Source of the DNA: Rhizophagus irregularis
Taxonomy: Eukaryota; Glomeromycota; Glomeromycetes; Glomerales; Glomeraceae
DNA: 64,000 nucleotides
Assembly: GCF_026210795.1 (NCBI RefSeq)
Contig: NC_089434.1
Span: 5,394,001 to 5,458,000 of the forward strand
Reading direction: 5' to 3'
Shown here piece after piece: positions 38,541-50,670 of this stretch (position 1 is the first letter of the stretch; each line of letters opens with the position of its first letter). A program made the translations under genes and the position numbers. The notes under the pieces are model-generated. The model was given only the letters and a program-made list of their open reading frames with translations. It did not search any database and was not told where the DNA came from.

Positions 38541-39711
38541 CTTTCTGAAGGTCGAATACTCAAGTACTCAATTGTTACGATCTGGCGGTTCATTGGATTA
38601 AAAATAATTACATCAGTCTACAAGAAAAAGAACAAAAACATGTTTATTAATAATGTACTTTTTAAGTAAATAAATAAATTAATTAAATAAAAATAATATA
38701 CATCATTTTTAAATGTTAGTTCCATTTCTCACTGAGCGATGCGGTGGCTGACTTCAAAATATTTCATCCGTTTTTTTTTTTTTTGAAAAAAAATTTCACG
38801 TCTTGAATTCTCGACATAAACTCAACTCAACTTAACAATTGCGCGTCGGTTTCTCCTATACTCCATGTTGTGTATCTAAAGCCTGTGTTTTAGCTCTTCA
38901 TATTCTCTATTGTCTCTTTTGATGTTGAGAAAGTACGCGTCATAATTGAGCGTTCTTGAGGGTTTGCATTTTCTATGATTATGTTGTGAATTATTTCCCT
39001 CCCCCCCTTTTCTACAGCCCTTACCAGTTTCGATCTCGATTGTTGATGTCTACCAGAAACCTGTTATCATATATCTCTACATCTGAAATAAAGGATTGTT
39101 CTTTTTTCTTAGTCATTTGCGGAAGTCCCCAATATGCCACCATTCTCTAAGATGAATGTCTTAAAATAGTAGAGTTTAGATCCGTATGAGTTATCCATAG
39201 ACATGTATCCATAATCTAAATTCAATATCCGCAATCCATGCAAAAATTAAGTCTGTTTAAAGAAAAAACTGACGGATATTTTTGTATCCATATTTTCATG
39301 TATAGAACGGTAATACAGATAACACGTATTATTCACTATTGAAGTTGGTAATGACCCTTATGTAAGGGTCTTTCGTGCGCATATGGTCATTTTATATTAT
39401 CGTTCTCCTCACAATATCAGATTATCAAATATTTCACTAAATATTAACAAAACTAATGCCTCCAGTTTCTAAAAGCAAAAAAAAATATATTAATCAGTAT
39501 TGTCATTCTTAAATATATCTCCTCCCCTATTTACCTAAAAGTCCGTTCCAAAAATCCAAAAATCCAAACTGTTATTCCATTTTACATTTTTTGTTTGTAA
39601 AAAAATTTCACAGACCATATGATGTCATTATGACGACATTGTCGGCCAATTAAATTATAATCACGTGATTTTGACAGCAGGTATGTTGGTAGATTGTCTA
39701 TTCGTAAAGAT
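38541..39711. other. intergenic region
   Basis: Nothing supported beyond the flank of the minus-strand ORF. The frame at 38956-39150 has no motif. A small hairpin, gacccttatgtaagggtc, lies at about 39354-39371. Confidence 0.4.
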
Positions 39712-40005
39712 ATGAAATTTCATGCTTCATACAACTTACTACAAGCATTAAAAATTACCACTATTTTTGTCAGTATCGGTTATGCTTTTATTATCGCTGT
39801 TTTCAATGAACAAAGTACTAAAGTATTAATGTTAAAAGAAGAGATCGAGGGATCGGAACATTCACTCTCAGAAAATATGTACATTGATCTTCGAACTTTA
39901 ATTATGTTAAATTTCGGTGATTTGTTTATACCATCTTTAAAAGTTACGACAAAGTTATCAGAAGGTAACCATAAAGATATAATGCAGTGCAAAAATATAA
40001 TATGA
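39712..40005 (+). CDS. hypothetical protein, one predicted membrane helix (97 aa)
   Basis: The ATG frame begins MKFHASYNLLQALK, has one hydrophobic helix (ITTIFVSIGYAFIIAVF), a charged segment (LKEEIEGSEHSLSE), and ends MQCKNII-stop. The frame is also open from a TTG at 39694, but ATG is preferred. The residue mix is plausible. There is no splice support, no recognisable family and an overlapping open frame on the other strand. It may be a gene fragment. Confidence 0.35.
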   Translation: MKFHASYNLLQALKITTIFVSIGYAFIIAVFNEQSTKVLMLKEEIEGSEHSLSENMYIDLRTLIMLNFGDLFIPSLKVTTKLSEGNHKDIMQCKNII

Positions 40006-41339
40006 CACAGGTAATTTTTTATAGAATATTATTCATTGAATTTCAATATTTACTTTTAGAGTATAATTAATGAAAGATAATTAAAAAAAAATTTGTTCAG
40101 ATACTGAATTCTATTAGAAGGAGTTGGAGATCAATCCGAAATTTTAAATTCTGGATTCGTACTTTTAAGATCACTCCCGCTAAAGTAATATTTGTATGAT
40201 TATTGCCATGATATAATGGATATCGCTGCATAAGACGCGGATGAGTGTCTTGTCCGTGTTAAATAGAGCTGCTGAGATTGTCTGAACTATCATGTAAATG
40301 TTAATTATTAGGTGAATAATTTATTTTTATTTGTTGAATTTTATTAATAATTTTTCATAAAATAGAAACTCAGGCTTAACAGTGATTATGATGGTCAATC
40401 AACATAGCAGAATTTCCATTCATCGATAAAATTAACTATTTATTACAATTACCCATTCATTACATTTCTATCATCATCATTATCTTATTCGGTAATAACG
40501 GTAGAGTATTTGTTCTTTTTCTTGATGTTTTACAATCGAATTGACATTATCACTTGCATCATTTACATAATATCATCATTTACATAATATCAGTACGAAA
40601 TCAAGAGGGGTTGATGGGCGAGAAGTATTATAACCGATAGGTTTGAAATTACGTGTTCATCGAAATTCTGATTTAAAGTTGATGAATATTTGAATTATAA
40701 TATTCGATCACACACGAAAAAAACATCAATTCATTATTTAAATACAAGATTCAAAGAATTGAACTGTATCTGTGTAAGTAAAATTCTTTTTTTTTCCAAA
40801 GAAAAACATATAGGTATTTTAAAAACATCACTAAAGTAATAATTGATTTATTTCAGTATTATGTTGGGTGAAGAATTCTTCACGAATCACAAATATGCAA
40901 CGATGATTTAGGTGGCAAAATTTTTTCAACACAAATTTTATAGCGTAATTTTAGCGCCTTAATTGGTTTTAATGGTTCAAATTTTTTTTTTAGTTTTTAG
41001 TTTGATCTCCCTTTAATAAGACTTATTAACGTTTTAGAGTATTATTGATAGTAACAACCTTTGAAATAGCAAGTAGTAAATAAAAAGAACATAAATTTTT
41101 TAATTATTTTTTTTTATAATTAGTGTAATTATAGCTGCTCATACTAGTTATCAGTGGTAAAAATTGAGATACTATATTAAGTTGTTATTTTGACAACTTA
41201 TTATTATTTACTATAGTCATGTTTGTCGTGTCATGACGCGTTGATGCGTTTTTACGCGTTTATTGGCGCGTGATCAAGCCTTTATCAGGTATTTAAACAA
41301 TTCGTTTTTTCTTTTTTACCCCTTTTCCCCCACCACTTT
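40006..41339. other. intergenic region
   Basis: No supported gene. 'atcatcatttacataatatca' is duplicated at about 40560-40592. The stretch at 40208-40260 has short complementary words but lacks a T-arm consensus, so it is not called as a tRNA. Confidence 0.4.
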
Positions 41340-41605
41340 TTTGGCAGTCTCGCAACTTGTTTCATATCTTTTTACTACTACAAAAGAAATTCATAATTTG
41401 TTTCCGGTAGTTATTTTTCTCCTTTTATCATATATATTATATATATACATGTTCCAAAAGAAATTCGCAACTTGTTTTTGGCGGTTATTTTTCTTTTTTA
41501 CCACTCAAAAAGAAATTCACAACTTGCCTTTAACAGTTATTTTTCTCTTTTTACCAATCAAAAAGAAATTCTCTCGGCAGTTTTTCCTTTTTACCGCTAC
41601 GAAAG
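41340..41605. repeat. tandem repeat in the 5' flank of the 41.6-kb gene
   Basis: About four to five degenerate units carry 'caaaaagaaattcacaactt', then 'gtttttggcggttatttttc', then 'tttttaccactc', spaced 55-110 bp. The last unit ends at gctacgaaagaaat, ten bases before the ATG at 41616, so it may lie in the 5' UTR or core promoter. Open frames through it are repeat artefacts. Confidence 0.7.
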
Positions 41606-41615
41606 AAATACAATT

Positions 41616-42288
41616 ATGTCTACTCTTCGTCAACGCAATGCACTTAGAAAGCTCGTTAATCCCGGCCAATCTGATGAAGAATCTAATCAATCGGGCCAAT
41701 CTGGCCAATCTAGTCAATCTAACAAAAATAAAAGAAAAAAAATAAGTGCCAGAAAGAATGAAGTATTAGTACGTGTATTTTTTCCTTTTTTAAGCCAATT
41801 TATCGCCTTATCTTTATTAGTTTATCTTTCTTCAAATTGAATTAGGTTTATCTTCACCGCAAGTTCTTTCATCCAAAACCAGTATACGTAAAAGTAGACA
41901 AAAAAAAAGCAGCTGAAAGGAAAGAAGCTTTACTGGTGAGTCAAATTGGGAACCGAACACTTTAATTATTTACTCTAATATAATGATTTTATCTAAATAG
42001 AAAATTTTAGAAGAATTTCAAGAGCCCGAGGATAATAAATCAGAGAGAAAAAGCAAGGAGAATAAAGTATATTTACGGTCCTTTGATACCTTTCCCTATC
42101 CGGTTCCCCACAAAGGAAAAGGCAAAGATAATAAATTAAAATTACGATCTTCTGGTACCATTCCATATCCGGTTTCCTCCGAAGGAAAAGACAATGATTA
42201 TAAGATAGATTTATGGTCTTCTTCTAGTACTTCTAGTACCTTCCCTCGTCCGGTTTCCTTTAAAGGAAAAGGCGAAGATATAAATTAG
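41616..42288 (+). CDS. charged low-complexity protein with a triplicated motif (3 exons)
   Basis: Exons are 41616-41768, 41846-41935 and 42001-42288, joined in phase 0 by GTACGT and GTGAGT donors and ATTAG and AAATAG acceptors (introns 77 and 65 nt), giving 176 residues. The N-terminus has a Q/S run (QSGQSGQSSQS) then KNKRKKISARK, a likely nuclear-localisation-type basic patch. Exon 2 ends KKKAAERKEALL. Exon 3 carries three copies of a motif of the form (F/I)P(Y/R)PV..(K/E)GK, namely FPYPVPHKGK, IPYPVSSEGK and FPRPVSFKGK, each followed by acidic/Asn residues. A run of nine A's in exon 2 makes an alternative frame possible. No domain recognised; probably disordered. Tandem repeats abut its start. 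Confidence 0.55.
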
Positions 42289-43127
42289 AATTACTGTAGT
42301 TTAAAATTTTTTCTGACAAATTTTACTATATAATTCGCAGGGCGCGGTTTTATACTATCACGTGAAATTTATTTATACAGTTTACAGTAGGATTGGTACG
42401 ATATATATTCAAAGACAATTATACATTTTTGATTGATTTTTTTATTATTTGTATTTGAAAACGAAAATTTAAACATTTAATTAAAATTTAATTAAAATTA
42501 ATACAAATAAAGAATACGTCTGGAATGGAAACCATAATATTATATTAATATTATATTTGTACTAGTTGTAACTTGTTGCCTCGCAGGCTGTAATGCTGGC
42601 CGGTCTAAAGATGTTTGATGTATATTAAAAAATTTTATTTGTATATACCTAATATTTAACTGAATATACCGCTGTATATTAACTTGGGCCAATCCAATTT
42701 AACTACGTGTTTAACATAACCCCTTTCAAATTTAGAAAAAAAATCCATCTATTAACAACAGCTCTATTGATATGAAATTTTTTTACAGTGTTGAAACATA
42801 ATGTTGCACTTGACGCATATAGACAAAGGAATTATGCTCGGGTAAATCATGGACTCAAGTAAATCGGAATTGAAGTTCGTGATTAATTTAGCAATAAATT
42901 ACCTATTTTATCTAGAAGGGATGTGTCAGAAGTTACACGTAAAGATCTGCTATATAATTGGTGGATTACATTTATCAATAGGTGATATAATTGATCCACA
43001 TCTCGCACTATTCTGTTACACAAAGAAGTTACATATGAAAAACTGGTACAGCCTAGATAGAATATTTCTATAAGCTAATAGAAATGGTTACAAATATATA
43101 ATATATTTTAAACACGTCAATAATTCA
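42289..43127. other. spacer before the 43-kb relic
   Basis: AT-rich sequence with fragments that look like eroded coding (VETYNVALDAYRQRNYA near 42790-42842) but stop soon after. The ORF at 42849-43073 overlaps this debris and has no motif. It may be the 5' part of the relic that follows. Confidence 0.4.
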
Positions 43128-44510
43128 ATGAATAAAATACGTAAATCATTAGAACCTGCACGGAATGGAATTAATAATATTATTGTTAAAATTATTGAAG
43201 CTTGTAATCGATTGGATTCTATCTATAATGAATTAAACAATGCAATTTTGGATTTGAATGATCATGGCTTCATGGGTATATTTTATCTTCCAAAATCAGG
43301 AATGTAAAGATATTGTTTTATTAAAAATTTAGAATTGATGACCGTTCAGAAACATAAAATGCACAAACTCTTGTACCTCATTTTTTTTTACACGCCAAAT
43401 GCAAAAAGTATGCTTTAAAAAGTAGGTTTTATTTAAAATTTTTACTATATTTCATTTTTTTAATTAAATTTAAATAAATTTTTTTTTCATTTAAGTATTC
43501 GTTGATTGCTAAAGTTTACTCCAGCTTTATTGCGTAACTTATATTATGATTTAACTGGAGATGCAACTATAGCATCAAATAACATCACAAAAGAATTGGG
43601 TTATCACTCTAGGATCCTAATATCACAGTAGATTTACGAATTAATAATGGATTCAAGGGCATCATTTTGAATTTTTGGGAAGAAGTTGAATCTTACTAAT
43701 CTTACTTTAATGAGATAACCAATAAAACCATTTAAATATTTATTCAATATATTAATTTAATTTTTCTAATATTTTAATATGTAGAATACACCTGTGGACT
43801 GTGGTTCTACTCTTTGTATGCCGCATTCAAACACACTTTCTAATGTAACACAATTGTAAAACGATCACATGTTAGTGCATATAGAATAGGATCGACATTT
43901 ATTTATACATGTACACGTGATAAAGTGTCAATTAAAGATTTACGAGAGTTAATATTATCCCGATTGCAAAATAGAATTGGGAATCCTTTTCCTTCGGAAA
44001 TTAATTTCCTAGTGATGAATGGATTTGTGTTCAGTTTACAACAAAAAATACTTTAGCGTATTCAGCAATTAATTATACCAGAAAATTTAATATTAAATAC
44101 AAAGTTAAAGGCTTCAAGCACGTTGGTTAAGAAAAGATCATCCAGATAATCATTTTTCGTAATTTACGTGAATTTGCTATTAAGTATCGGAAGTATACGG
44201 TTTATCTGTGCTGATGATAAACATAAATTAGCAATTGGTGAAGAAGTTGCCACTTCAACTGGTATTCGTAATAGGAAACCATTAATACCTGATAGTACAG
44301 TTTTTGCAGAGAGTGATCATGACTTTACAAAACTATCTTTAATACCTTCAGTAATACTTTTATGCAAAACACCATTTCAGAATCATTTTATCATGGAAAT
44401 GTATATACTCTAATCGAAGACGAAGTTACAATGTCAATTGATTCAACATTACGTTGTGATGAAACTACACAATCATTACTTCGGAAACATTCTGATTTAC
44501 AAAAAATTTT
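43128..44510 (+). pseudogene. frameshifted relic of a repeated ORF with a DDKHK-type motif
   Basis: Protein-like segments occur in order but in different frames: SLEPARNGINNIIVKIIEA with DLNDHGFMGIFYLP (43128-43307); LLRNLYYDLTGDATIAS (about 43530-43590); HVSAYRIGSTFIYTCTRDKV with KDLRELILSRLQNRIGNPFP (about 43865-44057); REFAIKYRKYT; ADDKHKLAIGEEVATSTGIR with DHDFTKLSLIPSVILL (44205-44360); and SFYHGNVYTLIEDEVTMSID (about 44385-44450). At least four frame changes and several stops separate them. Such ADDKHK..GE....TG.R.RK proteins recur in repetitive families, probably a transposon ORF, but I cannot name the superfamily. Two acidic residues plus downstream D/E could suit a DDE-type nuclease; that is inference. 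Confidence 0.65.
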
Positions 44511-44696
44511 TTATATTTATATTTTCATTTAACTAAAATTTATAGTGTTTAAATTTTGTGTTGATTAGTTATCTCCATGCCGGGCCTTATTAAATAAATT
44601 CTTTTTAATCTGTGTTACCGTAAAATGTAAATAATCACTTGATCTAATTATTTTAAATTGTGCAGATCGCATACCGCATACGTTAATGAAAAGATT

Positions 44697-44788
44697 TACA
44701 ACGTACATTGTGTACAATTGTATACATTGTGTTGTGTAACACTACAGGTGTACATTGTGTACATTGTGTTGTGTAACACTACAGTAGA
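44697..44788. repeat. short direct repeat, unit about 38 bp, two copies
   Basis: gtgtacattgtgtacattgt followed by gttgtgtaacactacag occurs twice, the first copy slightly altered. It accounts for the small ORF at 44658-44861, which is rejected as a gene. Confidence 0.75.
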
Positions 44789-44906
44789 AATCAGTTTGGA
44801 TAGAAAAAAATTTATTCTTTATTTTTTTTTTATTATTATTATATTTCACAGTAACCATTAAAAAACGCCAAAACTATTTGGATTGGATTGGTTCCTCATA
44901 GTCTTA

Positions 44907-45465
44907 GGGTGCAAATTCAATTGGATTGGATTGAGTTGACGCCCTCAATCCTATGATACAAATTACAAAATGAGCATCCATTTGGTCATGGTTTAGTCCA
45001 TTTACCACTACTATCACTTGTCAATTCACTTATGTGAGAATCTAATCTAAATCTAATAGGATCGGCATATCCAAATTCAATTGGATTGGATTGCAGGATT
45101 GCATTCACAAATTACAAAATTGATCAACGGGATCCACTTGTATCCAATTCAGGGTATACACTGTACTACATCATCTACAATTGTGGAGATCGTAATCGGA
45201 TTGTAACGTAGTACATTAGTGTATGCGTTTATTGTGTCTCTATTAACGCCAAATCCCATTCATATTCAAAGAATACAAAATTGACCAACCGGGTCAATTA
45301 GTCCAGTATGCCTATACTGTACTACTACACTATTTACAATTATTGGACATGGATTCAATCTAAATGGATTGGCGAATCCAATCCAAATGGATTTTGTTGA
45401 TCAATCCAACTCAAATCAATTTTTGTAAATTTGTAAATATGAATTCGATCCAATTGCGCACCCAA
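44907..45465. mobile_element. probable hAT-like MITE rich in 'caattggattggattg'
   Basis: The left edge TAGGGTGCAAATTCAATTGG and the right edge, inverted, TGGGTGCGCAATTGGATCGA share GGGTGC..AATTGGAT. The interior repeats 'aattcaattggattggattg' (44910, 45074) and its inverse near 45370-45430, plus duplicated 'acaaattacaaaat' and 'atactgtactac' words. The outer edges hold only a partial duplication (tagtc), so the boundaries are tentative. No ORF. Confidence 0.5.
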
Positions 45466-45649
45466 TTAGTCATCTTTACAGAATTTCATTCGAAGATGTT
45501 CTTTATTTTATAATTCACTCTTTAGAAAAGTTTCGAACAATATATGTAACTGGAGTGCTACGGAAAGGAGTATGGTCGGGTCAGCGTGATAAGTACTAAG
45601 TAGAGTATGGACCCTATGTGACAGTTTACTCAAGTGATAAATAACACGA

Positions 45650-46338
45650 TTGGCCAAACACGTGATTCAGAATGAGCTAAGTCGCCGAAATGCTATTCGT
45701 GGTCACCATTTATGTTACGCACTCACCGCTAAATATCGCCATACCTCATCACGCCGACCTGACCATACTATAAATTCCATTAAAATGATACATTCACGGA
45801 AAATTTTACAGGGAATCAAAATTCAAAATTATATTGGAAACTTGACATATCTTAACGAATTATCATTAGAGATGGGGAAGTTCCAAACAGAGCGGTTCCG
45901 AACCGGTTCTGGAACTGATTCTAATTTTAGCAGATTCTGAACTTGAAACACTCTGGGAACTGTTCTAAAAATCGAACCGGAATCGGCTCCGAACCGGTTC
46001 GAAGGAACCGCTCCAAATCGGGTTGTCATCAAAATTATGACGATCACGGACCAACCATCGTTTGATGACCAATCAAAATTTTCCTAATCGATCTTCATTG
46101 CATGGTCTACCTGCGTCTTAAATTTGACGCATGTAGCTCATATTTTACTTAATGAGAACCGAAGCGGGAACCGACGAAGAACCGAAATAAAGCCGACGAA
46201 CCGATCCCCATCCCTAATTATCATCAGCTAATTATTGCCAACTCTCAAATGATAGACGATCACGTAAGGCTAACGAGCTGCATTATTTTTTTTTCAGCAT
46301 AGATACAATAGCCGAAGTCATGGAATCTACTATTTAGT
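45650..46338 (+). pseudogene. ORF of unknown function split by a hAT-type MITE
   Basis: The left part (45650-45866) reads MAKHVIQNELSRRNAI, YALTAKYRHTSSRRPD and SRKILQGIKI and ends LNELS. Removing the MITE at 45867-46216 and one copy of its duplication lets the frame continue NYCQLSNDRRSRKANELH to a TAG at about 46336-46338, roughly 110 codons in all. The start is a TTG in this frame, so an upstream exon is likely. The family is unknown. That the frame survives removal of the insert is the only evidence that it was ever coding. Confidence 0.4.
45867..46216. mobile_element. hAT-type MITE with perfect 8-bp target duplication
   Basis: A 350-bp element flanked by direct ATTATCAT octamers (45859-45866 and 46217-46224). 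It starts TAGAGATGGGGAAGTTCC and ends, inverted, TAGGGATGGGGATCGGTTCG. The interior holds repeated GAACCGGTTC palindromes and 'ggttcc..gaacc' words, as in many fungal and plant hAT MITEs with TAGGGATGGG ends. No ORF. The intact duplication indicates a fairly recent insertion, here into an open frame. Confidence 0.85.
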
Positions 46339-48434
46339 TAAACTGTATTAAACCACAAGTTAATTGTATATAAAGAATCCACTTTTTTCTGAAACTAACC
46401 AGCTTTGTAGAAAAAATTTCGATCGTGATCGCTATTGATCATTTCAATATCATTATCATCAAGATTTTTGAGGAAACTTTAGATTGAGATAAAATAAAAA
46501 AGAGTATTAAAAAATACTATTAACTATCTGCTTAAAGATTCTAATATAAATTCAAAATATTTTTATCACTTTTTTTAATAAATGATACAATCCTTTTCAA
46601 TAGCGTTCAAATAATTTTATATAATATTTGAATAGTATAGTTAAAAAAAAATAAAAATATATACATAATATCAAATAATATTAAGTAAATAAACTTATTG
46701 AAACATTCCCCTGTAAAAAATCTGATCCGTGTTTTATCTTTCCATGCTTTTTCCGTGAATGTATCATTTTCACGGAATTTTTACGGAAGACACGGAGAAA
46801 TAATGGAAATATTTGGATAAAAATTTTTTATAGGGTTCCCAAAATTAAAATTTTTAAAATTTTGATTTAGTATACAAACTAAGTATCTGGACTTAGTTTT
46901 TTTCGTTAGTCAAAATCCTATTTGTAGTCATCACTGTGTAGTGTGTTGCAGAGATCCATTTTTATAATAAATGAATAAATCGGAATTTTTGCTGTATTAT
47001 GGAATAAAACGGAATTTTTATGATTTTTAATAAATTTATCCCGACACGTGACAACTTTTTATTGACTATATCGTGATAGAATTTATCATTTAAATCGTTT
47101 TTGGCTAAAATTATTGTCGTGTCATTAGAGCAACCTAAGTTGGCCTGCATTAAGATGTAAGCCAGCTAGAATTATCAAATATTTCTTACTATAATTGGTA
47201 ATTTTTTATCGGAATAAAATCGGAATTTTTTCCGTTATCGTGATAAAATAAATCCGGATATCTGCTGTGTTGTTTTCCACGTTCACGTGATGGGACTGGT
47301 TGGGACGTGTTTAATTAGTAAAATCTATTTTTCGAAGATGACTGCTCAACATTTGAGTCATGACTCATAAAAACTTATAACAAAAATTAATTGCATCTTA
47401 ATTTATTGAAACAAGAGGTTCCTAGCAAATTATATACACTATATCATCTACTAAAACCATTATCCCATTAAATATTTAATAGTAAAAAAAAAAATTTTTT
47501 TAATAACTCATTATAATTTATAAAGCGAACAAAAAAAAATCGTGTGACCCAAGTAATTTTAAGCGAATCACTGGACCGCATGGTCCGATGATCCGGACCC
47601 AAATTCACATGACTGTGCTAAAAATTGACATTTGATTATTGATTATCAATTAGATTGTGATCGGTGGCTTAGAATTAAATGATTGACATTCTAACTGTTT
47701 ATAGCAATGTTTTCGTCACCTCAACGTTCGTACGTCAGCTGCTTGTGCAGTTGAACGAACTCACCTTGAAAAGATTGTTCAACTGAATATTTAGTGATAA
47801 TGGAAATAATAACTACTTGATTTACAGTTTACCGTTTTACTGGTACGCGTTATAACTACTAGTCATTTACTTTTTCCGATTCAAATTTCTATTGATTGAG
47901 CATATTTTATAAAATGGTTTGCAGAACAATAGATCCTATTTGATATTCGCCTTTGGATCCTATAAAGACATGTTGCCTGGAAATTCGTAAAGGAGCTTGG
48001 CAAAGTCGAATTTGAAAATCTCCTAGGATCTCTGTTTTAATAATTAAATTACTAAAGAAATCTTAACAAGGATCAAATCACATCAAATTTCACGCGATTT
48101 ACTTTACAGTCTGGATCTGTAAATCGGTCCCGTTCGCAGAAAAGACGAAATGCTTTTGGAAAATGAATGTCCTTAATTTCCAAAATTCTAGAAAAGGTGA
48201 TTTGGGACAGGCCTCTATGACAAATATCTGTTTTGAGATGACAATCGACAATAACTGATTATGCCGGAACTGATTATGCCGGATCCCCTGTTTTAACAAG
48301 AATATAGAATGAAAGTATATACATTATTACTAATGTGAAAATTCTTTACGAGATTTTAATCAAAAATTTCAAATTATATAAATACTACTTATCAAATTAA
48401 TTCCACCTATGTCGATATATTTTATCAAATTGAA
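46339..48434. other. intergenic region
   Basis: No supported gene. An inverted repeat, ttccgtgaatg / ttcacggaa, lies at about 46750-46780, and several 'cggaattttt' words lie between 46980 and 47240. Minus-strand frames at 46962-47150 and 48099-48299 have no motif. Confidence 0.4.
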
Positions 48435-48629
48435 ATGGCTACTTTTGATGGATCTTCTGTTAGAGCCGCCGATTATAATTCAAATTCTCAATGCAGGAAT
48501 GCTTCGTTCCTTTCTGCAGTCAAGTTTTTCTTCTCGCTTGTAATTTTTCTAAATGCCAATAGAGGTTTTCGGAAAAAATCTGTCGAATTACTCACCTTAA
48601 CGTTGGATCAGAGTTGGTATCATCATTGA
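48435..48629 (+). CDS. possible small gene or first exon, unknown
   Basis: The ATG frame reads MATFDGSSVRAADYNSNSQC then RNASFLSAVKFFFSL. A GTAATTTTTC donor-like site follows at 48540; read through, the frame stays open to TGA at 48629. The first 35 residues look coding and the read-through part less so. There is one hydrophobic segment and no recognisable family. It could be the first exon of a lost gene. Confidence 0.3.
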   Translation: MATFDGSSVRAADYNSNSQCRNASFLSAVKFFFSLVIFLNANRGFRKKSVELLTLTLDQSWYHH

Positions 48630-50670
48630 TGAGGTTCGAAGGAAATTAATCTCAGTTCTTGTTTAAATATGATAGTGTGAATTTTTGGTCAACGAGCTTG
48701 CAGAGAGAAATCTTTTACACATTGCTCTAGATTTATGATAATATGGATGGTTAATTTAGGAGATAATACTTCAATGTCTATTAAGGAAGGATATACCTCA
48801 AAAATGACTTTTCTCGTGGCTTTGGTTACAACATATCGTGATCTAGATTTGCATAGATACCAGCTTCGATACTGCATGTAATCATAATAATCACCAAACA
48901 ATGTTGATGAGTTGATGATCTTATTCCTAGTCTTAAACACTTTTAGTTGTATGTATTCAAAGAGCATAGAATGTCGTTGCGCGTTCAGCTGCAACTTCTA
49001 AGCATAAATTGAACCAATAGTTATTAGCCGATATCAGGATGGGTTATGGTTCTTTCCTACGAAACCATTGACGTCTTATTCTTCGATGAATGTAAGAGTC
49101 CATTCTTAATTACAAATTCACCGCACTTACTTGCAGCTTTGAAAAGTTATATCAAATTACTTGATGCACGTGGACTTGTGTACTCGCATTTGGTGTAATG
49201 AGGTTCGCCAAGCAATAGAGTAAAAACCTAAGCCGACAAGAATGCGTGGATCATATGTCGTAGAGACAAGAGCGATTTGTAGGTTTACCATCTCAATATA
49301 TTTGCCGAGTAACGTAAAAAATATGGGATTTGCTGATGTTAGGTTTGGCTTTTTTTTTACAAAAAAGGTATGCTATTTAAATATTTGAATATAATGTTGA
49401 GAATTTTTTTTAGTCACAATATTCACAAAGGAAAATGCGTTAATTTTACTTTAGATGCATAAAATTCTGCCACAGAATTCAAGGAATCTAATTTTGTTGA
49501 TGTAGGTTTGGTTTCGTAAATTCTTTTTTTCTTATTTATTTATGGTTTTTTTTTTCATGTATTTTTTTTCCTAAGATCAAACATTAGATCACTAACTAAG
49601 CGAAAAAATGACATTTTAGTGCTCAATATTGGTTATTTTATTTCGCTAAAGCTTGGATAGGAGGAAAGATACGAATCATTATTTCAATATCTCCTTAAAC
49701 AGCTAATCTCGAAATATAAGGATTTTTATTAACATTGCCGAGTGAAATTGAAGATTCACATGCGCTATATCACAGTATCCCGTACGAGAGAGACGTCTGG
49801 GCATGAAGTTGGATTAGTAACACATGCTTATGATTCGAGGTTATGCATTTTAATTTTAAAGAACGAAAAGAACGCGATTTATTCGCTGCGACCCTATTCG
49901 TGAAACGGAACAGAAACAGCAACCAAATTTGCTACGCCACGTGACCGCTAAGCTCGTATCAGACGCTGTCTGGAAATGAAAAAAACATTATATTGTCAAC
50001 ATTTCTAAAGGTAGGAGGACTATGATTTAATATGTAACAAAAGCGTTCATTATATTATTTTATTTATTTTTTTCAATATACTATTTAGTGATCAATTTAT
50101 TTATTTATTCTCCAAATTTTAATTCTTAATGCGTTCCAGCGTATAAAATCTATTCTAAATTTGCCGGATTTTCCGAAAGATTCCTTGTAAAACCGGAAAG
50201 ATTTTAGATTCCAGAAATTTTTTTGGATATGGCATATTATATTTCCAGGAAATTTTAATAGTACCGGAATATATTCAGTGAATATCCTTTTTTTTTTTAA
50301 TCAAATTCGGAATTTTCAATTTATTCTGGATTTTTTCCGGTATTTTCTTAGAGATTTTTTTTACACTATTCAACTTCAAAGTCGTTCTGAATATATTATT
50401 TTATAAAAACAAGTAATAGGTGAGTATCAATAATTATTGATATTATTTTATGTGCACAATTGCATTTAGTAAAACTATTGTTAATGAAACACACATCTTA
50501 TGCAAATAGGACAAGTATTAATTAGGATGAATCAAGGCGGTCGAAATCCATTAATAAATATTACAAATATAGTTAATTTAATATCAACGAATCTGATCCA
50601 CTAGCAACAACTATCACGAAGCTTATACCCATAAATCATGAATTTGATTACCTTTATCAACAATCAAACT
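48630..50670. other. intergenic region with possible eroded coding
   Basis: A 101-codon minus-strand frame at 48689-48994 (SSTLFGDYYDYMQYRSWYLC) is weakly protein-like but has no motif. Between 49020 and 49330 no frame persists. 50150-50360 is enriched in 'ccggaa/ttccgg' words without clear periodicity. Confidence 0.35.

Noticed and set aside
40205-40262. tRNA-like stem words (ccatgatataatggatatcg)
   Set aside because: No T-arm GTTCRANNC consensus and no closing acceptor stem could be found.
48689-48994. 101-codon minus-strand frame
   Set aside because: Only weakly protein-like; no homologous motif and no exon context, so not called as a gene.
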